6,287 nt of DNA from assembly GCA_014377795.1 (NCBI GenBank), contig JACMOY010000300.1, forward strand, positions 1-6,287. The letters are read 5' to 3'. Shown piece after piece: positions 1-6,193 of this stretch (the first letter of the stretch is position 1; each line of letters begins with the position of its first letter). Source of the stretch: Actinomycetota bacterium. Lineage in GTDB: Bacteria; Actinomycetota; Actinomycetes; Actinomycetales; Angustibacteraceae. Both the position numbers and the translations under genes were made by a program. The notes beneath the pieces are model-generated. The model did not search any database. It saw only the letters and a list, made by a program, of their open reading frames with translations, and was not told where the DNA came from.

Positions 1-111
1 CACTACCGGCAGCCACGGGAGATCCAGGCCCGCGTCGTCCTGCAGATCCAGGCCGACCGGATGCTGGGCCTGCCCAAGCGGCCCGCCCCGCGAGTGGTCA
101 ACCTACCTTGA
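1..111 (+). CDS. C-terminal end of an unidentified protein (partial, convergent)
   Basis: An open plus-strand frame enters from the left edge and ends at TGA 109–111, giving the last 36 residues of a protein whose start lies outside the window. It is judged coding because nearly every codon ends in G or C, as in the neighbouring genes; the minus-strand frames across the same bases lack this bias. The peptide begins HYRQPREIQARV and ends PRVVNLP; it is basic and Gln/Arg-rich, with a likely short helix (roughly EIQARVVLQIQADRML) and a Pro/Arg tail. I do not recognise the family. It is convergent to the DivIVA-like gene and overlaps its end by 14 bases (98–111), leaving no room for an intergenic terminator. 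No function is assigned. Confidence 0.6.
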   Translation, partial: HYRQPREIQARVVLQIQADRMLGLPKRPAPRVVNLP

Positions 112-634
112 TCATCACGGCGACCACCCGGTCGAGGTAGGCGTCGACCGCGCGCTCGTCGTACGCGCGCGAGCCACGTCGCATGCGAAACACTCTGTCG
201 CGCAACGCGTCCACGGCCAGCGCGCGGTCGCCGTCGAAGTAGTCGGCGGCCTGGTCGCACAGCTCGTCGACCTCGGCGACGTCGTACCCGGTGCCCCAGC
301 CGCTCGCGCGGGCGAACCGGTCGCCGTGCTGGCGGGCCAGCCGGCCGCGCAGCACCTGCGCCTGACCGGTGACCGCGGTGAGGTACCCGCGCTCGCCGAG
401 GTCGGCCATGGCCCGCTCGCGCTCGGCCCGGGCCAGGTCGTCCTCGACGCGGTCGAGCATCTCGTCGACGGCGTTGATGCGGTAGGCGCCGCGCACCAGG
501 TCGAACCCGACGGTGCGCACCTCGGCGGCGCCGACGCGCTCACCGAGCACCTGGGTGAAGAAGGCGTCGACCTGGCCCACCCGGTAGCCCTTGGCCAGCC
601 GCGACGCTCGAGGGAAGGTCTGCTGCACAGGCAC
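98..634 (-). CDS. DivIVA-domain repeat protein (four DivIVA-type motifs)
   Basis: A 178-residue protein with four copies of the DivIVA membrane-targeting type motif, an aromatic/basic lead-in followed by Y-x4-V-D. The Tyr/Asp pairs are Y17/D23, Y51/D57, Y117/D123 and Y158/D164. The stretch at about 58–80, after the second copy, is charged and helical. DivIVA/Wag31 proteins bind curved membrane at poles and septa through a single N-terminal motif plus a long coiled coil. This protein lacks the coiled coil and looks like the actinobacterial DivIVA-domain repeat family, whose role is not established. The start is GTG 634–632, because the family begins just before TFPR and the open frame further upstream (to 715) lies inside vapC in another frame; GTG at 628 is an alternative. 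It begins 4 bases after the vapC stop with no clear Shine-Dalgarno, so reinitiation after vapC is likely. Family placement is firm; function is unknown. Confidence 0.85.
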   Translation of the reverse strand: MPVQQTFPRASRLAKGYRVGQVDAFFTQVLGERVGAAEVRTVGFDLVRGAYRINAVDEMLDRVEDDLARAERERAMADLGERGYLTAVTGQAQVLRGRLARQHGDRFARASGWGTGYDVAEVDELCDQAADYFDGDRALAVDALRDRVFRMRRGSRAYDERAVDAYLDRVVAVMIKVG

Positions 635-638
635 GTTC

Positions 639-1067
639 TTACACCACGGACGGGCCGGCGGCAGCGACCTCGACGTTGACACCGACCGCCTCATACGTGC
701 CCATGGCTCGTGCATCGCGCGTCGCGAGGGTGCATCCGTGCTCGGCTGCGGTCAAGGCCACCAGCGCGTCGTACACCGACCCGCCCGCCACGCCGAGATC
801 GGCCATGGTGCCGGCGAGCGCACGCGCGGCCCGTTCCCCCAGGATGAGTGGAGGCGCAAAACGCTCGCTGAGCAGACGCGCAGCATCCTGGGGAGTCAAG
901 CGGACATCGCCGGGCAGCCTGGTCAAGACCGAGTAGGTCTCGACCAGAGCATGGCCACTGAGTGCCACTTCTCGCCCGTCCCACCACGTCACGACGGCTG
1001 CATGGGCCTGATGTGTCGACACCAGCAAGGGGATGGCGACACTGGTGTCCAGGGCGAGCAGACCCAT
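639..1067 (-). CDS. vapC: VapC-type PIN-domain ribonuclease toxin
   Basis: A 142-residue PIN-domain protein of normal VapC length. The four acidic metal-binding residues of the family are visible: D7 in LDTSV, E43 in [11 protein letters not shown]100 in VYDALVAL and D118 in ATRDARAM. VapC toxins are Mg/Mn-dependent RNases that typically cleave tRNA or rRNA when freed from their VapB antitoxin; the target here cannot be predicted. The ATG start at 1067–1065 shares one base with the vapB stop (TAATG), an arrangement expected for translational coupling. About 32 of 142 codons end in A or T, far more than in rlmN, tsf or pyrH, consistent with horizontal acquisition. The gene appears intact, with every catalytic acid in place, so an active toxin is likely. 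It is followed after 4 bases by the DivIVA-repeat gene. Confidence 0.93.
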   Translation of the reverse strand: MGLLALDTSVAIPLLVSTHQAHAAVVTWWDGREVALSGHALVETYSVLTRLPGDVRLTPQDAARLLSERFAPPLILGERAARALAGTMADLGVAGGSVYDALVALTAAEHGCTLATRDARAMGTYEAVGVNVEVAAAGPSVV

Positions 1068-1303
1068 TACCTGCGCGCGGAGTCGATCAGGTGGAAGACG
1101 ACATCGTCATCGATGACAGTCTCCCCCGCGGCGACGAGCACCCCAGCCTCCTCGACCAGGCGGGCGGTGCGCCCGGAGGGCACGAGCTGGAGTCCGCCGC
1201 CGTAGCGGCTGATGTCGACTTTGGTTCCCGGTGCGAGCCCGAGCGCGTCGCGCAGCGCCTTGGGAACGACGACGCGTCCGACAGAGTCCACGATGGCTTC
1301 CAT
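1067..1303 (-). CDS. vapB: VapB-type AbrB/MazE-fold antitoxin
   Basis: A 78-residue protein with an N-terminal swapped-hairpin AbrB/MazE/SpoVT DNA-binding domain (about residues 3–43). This carries the typical core [18 protein letters not shown], followed by PGTKVDI and a hydrophobic LQLVP strand. The C-terminal part (about 50–78: acidic [11 protein letters not shown], basic end) is expected to wrap into the VapC active site. As in other VapB proteins, it should neutralise the toxin and autoregulate the operon by binding its own promoter. It overlaps vapC by 1 base. The rlmN stop lies 34 bases upstream. No good Shine-Dalgarno precedes the ATG, but a TANNNT element ends 8 bases before it, suggesting a leaderless transcript. 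Roughly 12 of 78 codons end in A/T, intermediate between vapC and the core genes. Confidence 0.92.
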   Translation of the reverse strand: MEAIVDSVGRVVVPKALRDALGLAPGTKVDISRYGGGLQLVPSGRTARLVEEAGVLVAAGETVIDDDVVFHLIDSARR

Positions 1304-1304
1304 T

Positions 1305-1329
1305 GGGATGACGCTACCAGTCGTTTCCC
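1305..1329 (-). promoter_or_regulatory. Candidate vapBC leaderless promoter and dyad operator
   Basis: On the minus strand TAGCGT (1316–1311) matches the actinobacterial -10 form TANNNT and lies 7 bases before the vapB ATG, the spacing expected when transcription starts at the start codon. No convincing -35 is seen. An imperfect inverted repeat, GGGA-N2-ACG-N8-CGT-N1-TCCC, spans 1305–1329 and covers this -10, where a VapB operator would be expected. Seen: the motif and dyad. Inferred: promoter and operator function. Confidence 0.35.
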
Positions 1330-1337
1330 AGACGGGC

Positions 1338-2492
1338 CTAGGTCTCGGACGGCCCGACCGCTGCGAGCTGGCCGCAGGCCCCGTCGATCTCCTGCCCGCG
1401 GGTGTCGCGAATCGTGGTGGGGATGCCCCTGGCCTCCAGCGCCGCGACGAACGCGCGCTCGACCTTGGGGTCGCTCGCGGTCCACTTGCTGCCGGGCGTG
1501 GGGTTCAGCGGGATGGGGTTGACGTGCACCCACCCGCGACCGCGGACGTTGAGCAGCTTGCCGAGCTGGTCGGCCCGCCACGCCTGGTCGTTGATGTCCT
1601 TGATCAGGGCGTACTCGATGCTCACCCGCCGCCCGGTGGTGTCGAAGTACCGGCGGGCGGCGTCCAGCGCCTCGGCCACCGACCACCGGGTGTTGATCGG
1701 CACCAGCTCGTTGCGCAGCTCGTCGTCGGGGGCGTGCAGGCTCAGCGCCAACGTCACCGGAATGCCCTCGGCGGCCAGCTTGTCGATCGCCGGCACGAGC
1801 CCGACGGTCGACATCGTGATGCCGCGCGCCGACATGCCCAGGCCGTCCGGCGTGGGGTCGGTCAGCCGCCGGATCGCCCCGATGGCGGCCTTGTAGTTGG
1901 CCAGCGCCTCGCCCATACCCATGAACACGACGTTGCTCACCCGTGCCGGCGAGTCCTCACGGCCGCCCGCCACCTCACCGCGGGCCAGCGCCCGAGCACC
2001 GGCCATGACCTGCTCGACGATCTCACCGGCCGACATGTTGCGGGTCAGCCCGGCCTGGCCGGTGGCGCAGAACGGGCAGTTCATCCCGCAGCCCGCCTGG
2101 CTCGACACGCACATCGTGACCCGGCCGGGGTAGCGCATCAGCACGCTCTCGACCAGGGCGCCGTCAAACAGCCGCCACAGGGTCTTGACGGTCGTGCCCT
2201 GGTCGGCCGTCCGCTGGTTGACCGGAGTCAGCAAGGTGGGCAGCAGCCCGGCCACCAGCTCGTCACGGCCCGCCGCCGGCAGGTCGGTCATCGTGGCCGG
2301 GTCGTCCACCAGTCGCTCGAAGTAGTGCGTCGACAGCTGCCTGGCCCGAAACGCCGGCAGTCCCAGCTCGCGCACCACGTCGGCACGCTCGGACGGCGAG
2401 AGGTCGGCCAGGTGCCGCGGCGGCCGGGCGCGGCGCGGGGGCGTGAAGGTGAGCTGCCCCGGTGTCGGGCCGGCGGGCGGGGAGGTCGTCAT
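1338..2492 (-). CDS. rlmN: Dual-specificity RNA methyltransferase RlmN (radical SAM)
   Basis: A 384-residue RlmN of normal length. This radical-SAM enzyme makes 2-methyladenosine at A2503 of 23S rRNA and at A37 of certain tRNAs, supporting peptidyl-transferase-centre function and decoding accuracy. The CxxxCxxC iron-sulfur motif is C135, C139, C142 (CGMNCPFC). C128, seven residues before it, matches E. coli Cys118, and C373 in DGACGQL matches the methyl-carrying Cys355. A GMGE SAM-binding motif is at 192–195. The N-terminal helical region (about 25–115, PRHLADL and [12 protein letters not shown]) is the RNA-binding accessory domain. ATG 2492 is chosen as the first in-frame ATG; a GGGAG sits 12 bases upstream, a rather long spacing. 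The gap to the RbsD/FucU-like stop is 22 bases and the gap to vapB is 34. The lack of the Cys pattern's loss argues for a working enzyme rather than a Cfr-like resistance protein. Confidence 0.97.
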   Translation of the reverse strand: MTTSPPAGPTPGQLTFTPPRRARPPRHLADLSPSERADVVRELGLPAFRARQLSTHYFERLVDDPATMTDLPAAGRDELVAGLLPTLLTPVNQRTADQGTTVKTLWRLFDGALVESVLMRYPGRVTMCVSSQAGCGMNCPFCATGQAGLTRNMSAGEIVEQVMAGARALARGEVAGGREDSPARVSNVVFMGMGEALANYKAAIGAIRRLTDPTPDGLGMSARGITMSTVGLVPAIDKLAAEGIPVTLALSLHAPDDELRNELVPINTRWSVAEALDAARRYFDTTGRRVSIEYALIKDINDQAWRADQLGKLLNVRGRGWVHVNPIPLNPTPGSKWTASDPKVERAFVAALEARGIPTTIRDTRGQEIDGACGQLAAVGPSET

Positions 2493-2514
2493 GTCCGGAT
2501 GATTCTCCCACGCC

Positions 2515-2934
2515 TCACGCGTCGGGGAGGGCGCCGATCGTCAGCACCACGTTCGCGAAGTGGCGGCTGTGGCCGGTGGCGATGAGCACCGCGAGGTTCG
2601 CGCTGCGGGCGGCCGCGACGAACGGCTCGCGCTGCAGCCGCTGGTACGGCACGCCGTCCAGCATGGCGGCGAACCCGGTGACCGCCGGTGAGTCCGCGCC
2701 GTCCGGACCGACCATCGACGAGGCGGCTTCGACCGGGATCGCGTCCAGCCCCACCTCCAGCACCTGGTCGGCGGTCAGCAGACCCGGCCGCAGGTTCAGG
2801 TGCACGCGTTCCGCCGCGGGATGGCCGCCGGTGGAGTGCGCGTAGTTGCTGTCGGCGATCAGCACGGTCGAGCCGTGACCGGCCCGGCCCAGGGCCTCGA
2901 GCAGCTGCGGGTGGGTCAGTCGGAAGCGCATCAT
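2515..2934 (-). CDS. RbsD/FucU-family protein (D-ribose pyranase / L-fucose mutarotase-like)
   Basis: A 139-residue protein of normal length for the RbsD/FucU family, ring-shaped oligomers that interconvert sugar anomers (pyranose/furanose or alpha/beta forms) in the cytoplasm. The N-terminal signature is clear: [20 protein letters not shown] then LIADSNY, containing H20 and D28, the positions of the family's conserved His and Asp. [17 protein letters not shown] and the C-terminal [16 protein letters not shown] also match. Odd: the tail, usually of the form TG(E/D)xRxYAN, here reads TGHSRHFAN, so the acidic residue is His122 and the Tyr is Phe126. Substrate is therefore uncertain and could be neither ribose nor fucose. 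Start ATG 2934 follows the cdsA stop by 10 bases, with AGGG about 8 bases before it; a second ATG follows immediately. No sugar kinase or transporter lies nearby, so the context gives no substrate. Confidence 0.88.
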   Translation of the reverse strand: MMRFRLTHPQLLEALGRAGHGSTVLIADSNYAHSTGGHPAAERVHLNLRPGLLTADQVLEVGLDAIPVEAASSMVGPDGADSPAVTGFAAMLDGVPYQRLQREPFVAAARSANLAVLIATGHSRHFANVVLTIGALPDA

Positions 2935-2944
2935 CTGACCGACC

Positions 2945-3817
2945 CTAGACGAGCAGGTGCAGCACCAGGTAGGCCACGGGGGCGCTGAGCAGCAGCGAGT
3001 CCAGCCGGTCCATGACCCCGCCGTGCCCGGGCAGGATCGAGCCCATGTCCTTGATGCCGAGGTCGCGCTTGAGCATCGACTCGCCGAGGTCACCCAGGGT
3101 CGAGACCAGCGCGGCGGCCGCGCCGAGCAGCGCGCCGGCCCACCACGGCCCGACCAGCAGCAGCCACACCGACAGCGACCCGACCAGGACGCACGCCAGC
3201 ACCGACCCGGCGAACCCCTCCCAGGACTTCTTCGGGCTGACCGAGGGCGCCATCGGGTGGCGTCCGGTGAGAACCCCCGCGGCGTACCCCCCGATGTCGC
3301 TGGCCACGGTCACCAGCACGTACGTGACGACCCGGCGGGCGCCGTCGTCCTCGGCGAGCATGAGCATGGTGAACCCGGCCAGCAGCGGGAGGTAGGCGGC
3401 GGCGAAGACCCCGCCCGCGACGTCCCGCACCGCGCCGTCGACGCCCTCGGACGAGCGCCAGACGACGACGCCGATGCTGGTGAGCAGGAAGCACACCGCC
3501 AGCGCCTGGCCGCCCGCGGCGTAGCCGGCCACGAGCATGCCGACGGCCCCGACGGCGACGGGGACGATCGGCACCACCACCGCGCGCTGGGACAGCGCCT
3601 GGGCCAGCTCCCACAGCGACACGCAGACCGCCGCCGCGACGACGACGACGGACGCCTCCTTGCGGACGAACAGGCTGCCGATGACGACCGCGCCCATGGC
3701 CACCCCGACGGCGATGGCGACCGGCAGGTCACGACCGGCCTTCGGGTGCTGCTGGGCGGCCCGCAGCTCTCGCCGGGTGCGGGCGGCAACCGGGGGCGTG
3801 GGGTGCGGTGTGGTCAT
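2945..3817 (-). CDS. cdsA: Phosphatidate cytidylyltransferase (CDP-diglyceride synthase)
   Basis: A 290-residue integral membrane enzyme that converts phosphatidic acid and CTP to CDP-diacylglycerol, the precursor of phosphatidylinositol, phosphatidylglycerol and cardiolipin. About eight to nine hydrophobic segments start near residues 32, 55, 82, 105, 133, 163, 203, 226 and 274. The C-terminal CdsA signature lies at 242–274 (GDLGESMLKRD, IKDMGSILPGHGG, DRLDS), with the upstream conserved ASDIGGY (D174) and SPKKSWEG (194–201). The first 30 residues are polar, Pro/Arg-rich and probably cytoplasmic. ATG 3817 is taken as the start, 6 bases after the frr stop; GTG 3820 directly before it is an equally possible start. 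No strong Shine-Dalgarno is seen, so translation is probably coupled to frr. The frr-cdsA-rlmN order is common in actinobacteria. Confidence 0.96.
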   Translation of the reverse strand: MTTPHPTPPVAARTRRELRAAQQHPKAGRDLPVAIAVGVAMGAVVIGSLFVRKEASVVVVAAAVCVSLWELAQALSQRAVVVPIVPVAVGAVGMLVAGYAAGGQALAVCFLLTSIGVVVWRSSEGVDGAVRDVAGGVFAAAYLPLLAGFTMLMLAEDDGARRVVTYVLVTVASDIGGYAAGVLTGRHPMAPSVSPKKSWEGFAGSVLACVLVGSLSVWLLLVGPWWAGALLGAAAALVSTLGDLGESMLKRDLGIKDMGSILPGHGGVMDRLDSLLLSAPVAYLVLHLLV

Positions 3818-3823
3818 CACGGC

Positions 3824-4381
3824 TCAGACGTCGAGCAGCTCGGCCTCTTTGCGGCCGAGCAGCTCGTCGACCAAGTCCACGTACTTCTTGGTCGTGGCCT
3901 CGAGCTCCTTCTCGGCGCGCGCCCCGTCGTCCTCGCCGACCTCGCCGTCCTTGACCAGCCGGTCGATCGCCTCCTTGGCCCGGCGCCGGACGTTGCGGAT
4001 CGAGATCTTGGCGTCCTCGGCCTTGGTGCGCGCGAGCTTGATGTAGTCGCGGCGGCGCTCCTCGGTCAGGATCGGCAGCACCACCCGGATGATGTTGCCG
4101 TCGTTGGCCGGGTTGGCGCCAAGGTCGCTGTCGCGCAGCGTCTTCTCGATCGCCGTCATCGACGTCTTGTCGTACGGCGTGATGATGATCGTGCGGGCCT
4201 CGGGGGTCTGGAACGAGGCCAGCTGCATCAGCGGCGTCGGGCTGCCGTAGTACTCGACCGTCAGCTTGGCGAACATCGCCGGGTTGGCCCGCCCGGTGCG
4301 GATCGCCGAGAAGTCCTCCTTGGCAACCTCGACGGCCTTGTCCATCTTCTCCTCGGCGTCGAGAAGCGTGTCGTCGATCAC
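3824..4381 (-). CDS. frr: Ribosome recycling factor
   Basis: A 185-residue RRF of standard length. Together with EF-G it splits the post-termination ribosome into subunits in the cytoplasm. Domain I helices occupy about 1–28 and 105–185 and domain II lies between. Family motifs are RTGRANP (28–34), the strand-rich VEYYGSPTPL, and LTEERRRDYIKLART followed by IRNVRR, which contains the conserved ribosome-contacting Arg132. The start is GTG 4381, supported by a well-placed AGGGAG 7 bases upstream and by the alignment of MIDDTLLDAEEKM with the family N-terminus. pyrH ends 48 bases upstream and cdsA begins 6 bases downstream. Nothing unusual was seen in the protein. Confidence 0.98.
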   Translation of the reverse strand: MIDDTLLDAEEKMDKAVEVAKEDFSAIRTGRANPAMFAKLTVEYYGSPTPLMQLASFQTPEARTIIITPYDKTSMTAIEKTLRDSDLGANPANDGNIIRVVLPILTEERRRDYIKLARTKAEDAKISIRNVRRRAKEAIDRLVKDGEVGEDDGARAEKELEATTKKYVDLVDELLGRKEAELLDV

Positions 4382-4388
4382 GGCGGGA

Positions 4389-4394
4389 CTCCCT
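4389..4394 (-). promoter_or_regulatory. Shine-Dalgarno of frr
   Basis: AGGGAG on the minus strand, with a 7-base spacer to GTG 4381. It decides the non-ATG start of frr. Confidence 0.8.
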
Positions 4395-4423
4395 GTCGTA
4401 CGTCGGTGCGGTGGGTCGGGCGA

Positions 4424-4438
4424 GCGGGCTCAGCCCGC
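4424..4438 (-). repeat. Short hairpin with the pyrH stop codon as its loop
   Basis: A perfect 6-bp palindrome, GCGGGC-TGA-GCCCGC on the minus strand, whose 3-base loop is exactly the pyrH stop codon. No T-run follows, so it is a weak terminator candidate; it could act as a pause or an RNA-processing/stability element between pyrH and frr, or be chance in GC-rich DNA. Confidence 0.4.
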
Positions 4439-5197
4439 GGTCACCAGCGTGCCGATCTTCTCACCCCGCAGGGCGCGGGTGACGTTGCCGTCGCCCTCCA
4501 GACCGAACACCACCATGGGCAGCTCGTTCTCGCTGCACAGGCTGAAGCACGCCGCGTCGACGACCTTCAGCCCCTGCTGCAGCGCCTGCTGGTAGGTCAC
4601 CGTCTCGAGCAGGGTGGCGCTCGGGTCGGTGCGCGGGTCGGCCGAGTAGACGCCGTCCACGCCGTTCTTGCTCATCAGGACGACGTCGGCGCGGGTCTCG
4701 AGCGCCCGCTGGGCGGCCACGGTGTCGGTCGAGAAGTACGGCATGCCGGCTCCGGCGCCGAAGATGACGACGCGGCCCTTCTCCAGGTGACGGATCGCCC
4801 GGCGCGGGATGTACGGCTCGGCGATCTGGCCCATCGTGATGGCGGTCTGCACCCGGGTGTCGACACCGGCCTTCTCCAGGAAGTCCTGCAGAGCCAGGCA
4901 GTTCATCACCGTGCCGAGCATGCCCATGTAGTCGGCCCGGGTGCGGTCCATCCCCCGCTGCTGCAGCTCGGCGCCGCGGAAGAAGTTGCCGCCGCCGACG
5001 ACGACCGACACCTGCACCCCCGAGCGCACCGCCTCGGCGATCTGGGCGGCCACCTTGCGCACGACGTCGGGGTCTACGCCGACGTGGCCACCGCCGAAGG
5101 TCTCACCGGACAGCTTGAGCAGCACCCGCTTGTACGGCGTGGGCTCGGCGTCCAGCTGCACCTGGAGGTCCGTCGCGGTCTGGATGTGTGACTGCAC
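4430..5197 (-). CDS. pyrH: UMP kinase
   Basis: A 255-residue bacterial-type UMP kinase of the amino-acid kinase superfamily, making UDP from UMP and ATP in pyrimidine nucleotide synthesis; the family works as a hexamer and is usually activated by GTP and inhibited by UTP. Visible motifs are the nucleotide-binding KLSGE (28–32), GGGNFFRG (68–75), the UMP-site region [12 protein letters not shown] (89–99), [13 protein letters not shown] (147–159) and [12 protein letters not shown] (177–188). About 20 extra polar residues precede the core, as often seen in actinobacterial PyrH. The start is GTG 5197 because a purine-rich AGGGGGGA sits 9 bases upstream; the frame stays open to 5275, but that extra part is low-complexity and runs into the intergenic hairpin area. 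The tsf stop lies 144 bases upstream. Confidence 0.96.
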   Translation of the reverse strand: MQSHIQTATDLQVQLDAEPTPYKRVLLKLSGETFGGGHVGVDPDVVRKVAAQIAEAVRSGVQVSVVVGGGNFFRGAELQQRGMDRTRADYMGMLGTVMNCLALQDFLEKAGVDTRVQTAITMGQIAEPYIPRRAIRHLEKGRVVIFGAGAGMPYFSTDTVAAQRALETRADVVLMSKNGVDGVYSADPRTDPSATLLETVTYQQALQQGLKVVDAACFSLCSENELPMVVFGLEGDGNVTRALRGEKIGTLVTAG

Positions 5198-5206
5198 GCT
5201 GCGAGG

Positions 5207-5214
5207 TCCCCCCT
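5207..5214 (-). promoter_or_regulatory. Shine-Dalgarno of pyrH
   Basis: AGGGGGGA on the minus strand, 9 bases before GTG 5197. It supports this start over more upstream in-frame codons. Confidence 0.65.
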
Positions 5215-5285
5215 GGTCGGCCGGTGTGCCGCCCGCAGTCTGCCCTAACCGGCGGCCGGCGCGCGAACGCCGCACGAGTGACGCA

Positions 5286-5326
5286 CGCCCGACGAAACGC
5301 CCGCGGTGGCGGGGGTTCGTCGGGCG
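5286..5326 (-). terminator. Long hairpin in the tsf–pyrH gap (terminator or attenuator)
   Basis: The minus strand forms a perfect 11-bp outer stem (arms 5326–5316 and 5296–5286, core CGCCCGACGAA). A small internal loop, a further 5-bp GC stem and a tetraloop near 5305–5308 follow. It starts 15 bases after the tsf stop. No T-run follows, which is common for actinobacterial hairpins near gene ends. It probably reduces read-through from rpsB-tsf into pyrH or stabilises the rpsB-tsf mRNA 3' end. Confidence 0.6.
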
Positions 5327-5341
5327 CGAGAGCGGGTCGGG

Positions 5342-6166
5342 TCAGGCGCCGACGCGGTAGCGGACGAAGGCCAGCGGCTTGACGCCGGACTCGGAGAGCA
5401 CCGCCCCGACGGTCTTCTTGGTGTCCTTCGCGAAGGGCTGCTCGACGAGCACGGACTCCTTGAAGAAGCCCTGCAGGCGGCCCTCGACGATGCGCGGCAG
5501 CGCGGCCTCGGGCTTGCCCTCGTTGCGGGCGGTCTCGTCGGCGAGGCGCCGCTCGTTCTCGACCAGCTCGGCCGGGACGTCCTCACGGTTGACGAAGCTG
5601 GGCTGCATGGCGGCGATGTGCATGGCCACGTCGCGCGCGACCTCGGCGTCGCCGTCCGTCGCCAGCAGGACCCCGACCTGCGGGGGCAGGTCCGGGCTGG
5701 TGCGGTGCAGGTACGACGCGACCGAGGCGCCCTCGACGCGCGCCACCCGGCGCACCTCGATCTTCTCGCCGATGGCCGCGTTGGCCTCGTCCAGCAGGGT
5801 CTTGACGCTCTTGCCGTCGATCTCGGACGCCAGCAGCGTCTCGGCGTCCGGCGCGGCGACCGCCACGGCCTGGGCCAGCACCGTCGCCGCGACCTCCTGG
5901 AACTTCGCGCCCTTGGCGACGAAGTCGGTCTCGCAGTTGACCTCCACCAGGACGCCGACGCCGCCCTGGACGTCGATCGCGACCAGCCCGTTGCTGGCGT
6001 TGCGGCCCTCGCGCTTGGCCACGCCCTTCTGACCCTTGACGCGCAGGATCTCTTCGGCCTTGACCTGGTCGCCCTCGGCCTCGTCCAGGGCCTTCTTCAC
6101 GTCCATCATCCCGGCGCCGGTCTTCTCGCGCAGGGCCTTGATGTCGGCGGTGGTGTAGTTCGCCAT
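5342..6166 (-). CDS. tsf: Translation elongation factor Ts
   Basis: A 274-residue EF-Ts, the guanine nucleotide exchange factor that regenerates EF-Tu·GTP in the cytoplasm. The N-terminal UBA-like domain (about 1–55) carries the signature LREKTGAGMMDVKKAL. The core begins with the second signature VNCETDFVAK, where T80-D81-F82-V83 contacts EF-Tu. Residues 150–274 form the second half of the dimerisation/core region, with the typical FVNREDVP, FFKESVLVEQPF and VRYRVG ending. Length is normal for actinobacteria. ATG 6166 is chosen because GGAG lies 8 bases upstream and MANYTTADIKALRE is the family N-terminus; an in-frame upstream ATG at 6208 would add 14 unrelated residues. It follows the probable rpsB end, as in most bacteria. 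Confidence 0.98.
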   Translation of the reverse strand: MANYTTADIKALREKTGAGMMDVKKALDEAEGDQVKAEEILRVKGQKGVAKREGRNASNGLVAIDVQGGVGVLVEVNCETDFVAKGAKFQEVAATVLAQAVAVAAPDAETLLASEIDGKSVKTLLDEANAAIGEKIEVRRVARVEGASVASYLHRTSPDLPPQVGVLLATDGDAEVARDVAMHIAAMQPSFVNREDVPAELVENERRLADETARNEGKPEAALPRIVEGRLQGFFKESVLVEQPFAKDTKKTVGAVLSESGVKPLAFVRYRVGA

Positions 6167-6174
6167 CAGTGGTG

Positions 6175-6178
6175 CTCC
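6175..6178 (-). promoter_or_regulatory. Shine-Dalgarno of tsf
   Basis: GGAG on the minus strand, 8 bases before ATG 6166. It decides this start over the in-frame ATG at 6208. Confidence 0.75.
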
Positions 6179-6193
6179 GTCCGTCTCGCGGGT

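Noticed and set aside
635..715. Upstream in-frame extension of the DivIVA-like gene to an ATG at 715
   Set aside because: The extra 27 residues overlap the 3' end of vapC in another frame and do not resemble the family; the conserved motif begins just after GTG 634.
1212..2585. A 457-codon plus-strand open frame opposite rlmN and vapB
   Set aside because: Antisense shadow of rlmN; no family features and composition typical of a GC-rich shadow.
2935..3093. Upstream extension of the RbsD/FucU-like frame
   Set aside because: It reads the cdsA 3' end out of frame; the family N-terminus starts at the ATG pair 2934–2929.
2957..5191. A very long plus-strand open frame (744 codons) opposite cdsA, frr and pyrH
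   Set aside because: It is antisense to three well-conserved genes, its predicted protein is His/Arg/Gly/Gln-rich low-complexity, and such frames arise from GC-rich third positions of the real genes.
5198..5275. N-terminal extension of pyrH by 26 residues
   Set aside because: It is Arg/Gly-rich and not family-like, and the purine-rich ribosome site is positioned for GTG 5197.
5215..5285. A possible separate promoter for pyrH in the tsf–pyrH gap
   Set aside because: The only A/T-containing patch (around 5245–5250) does not match TANNNT with a usable -35, so I do not call it.
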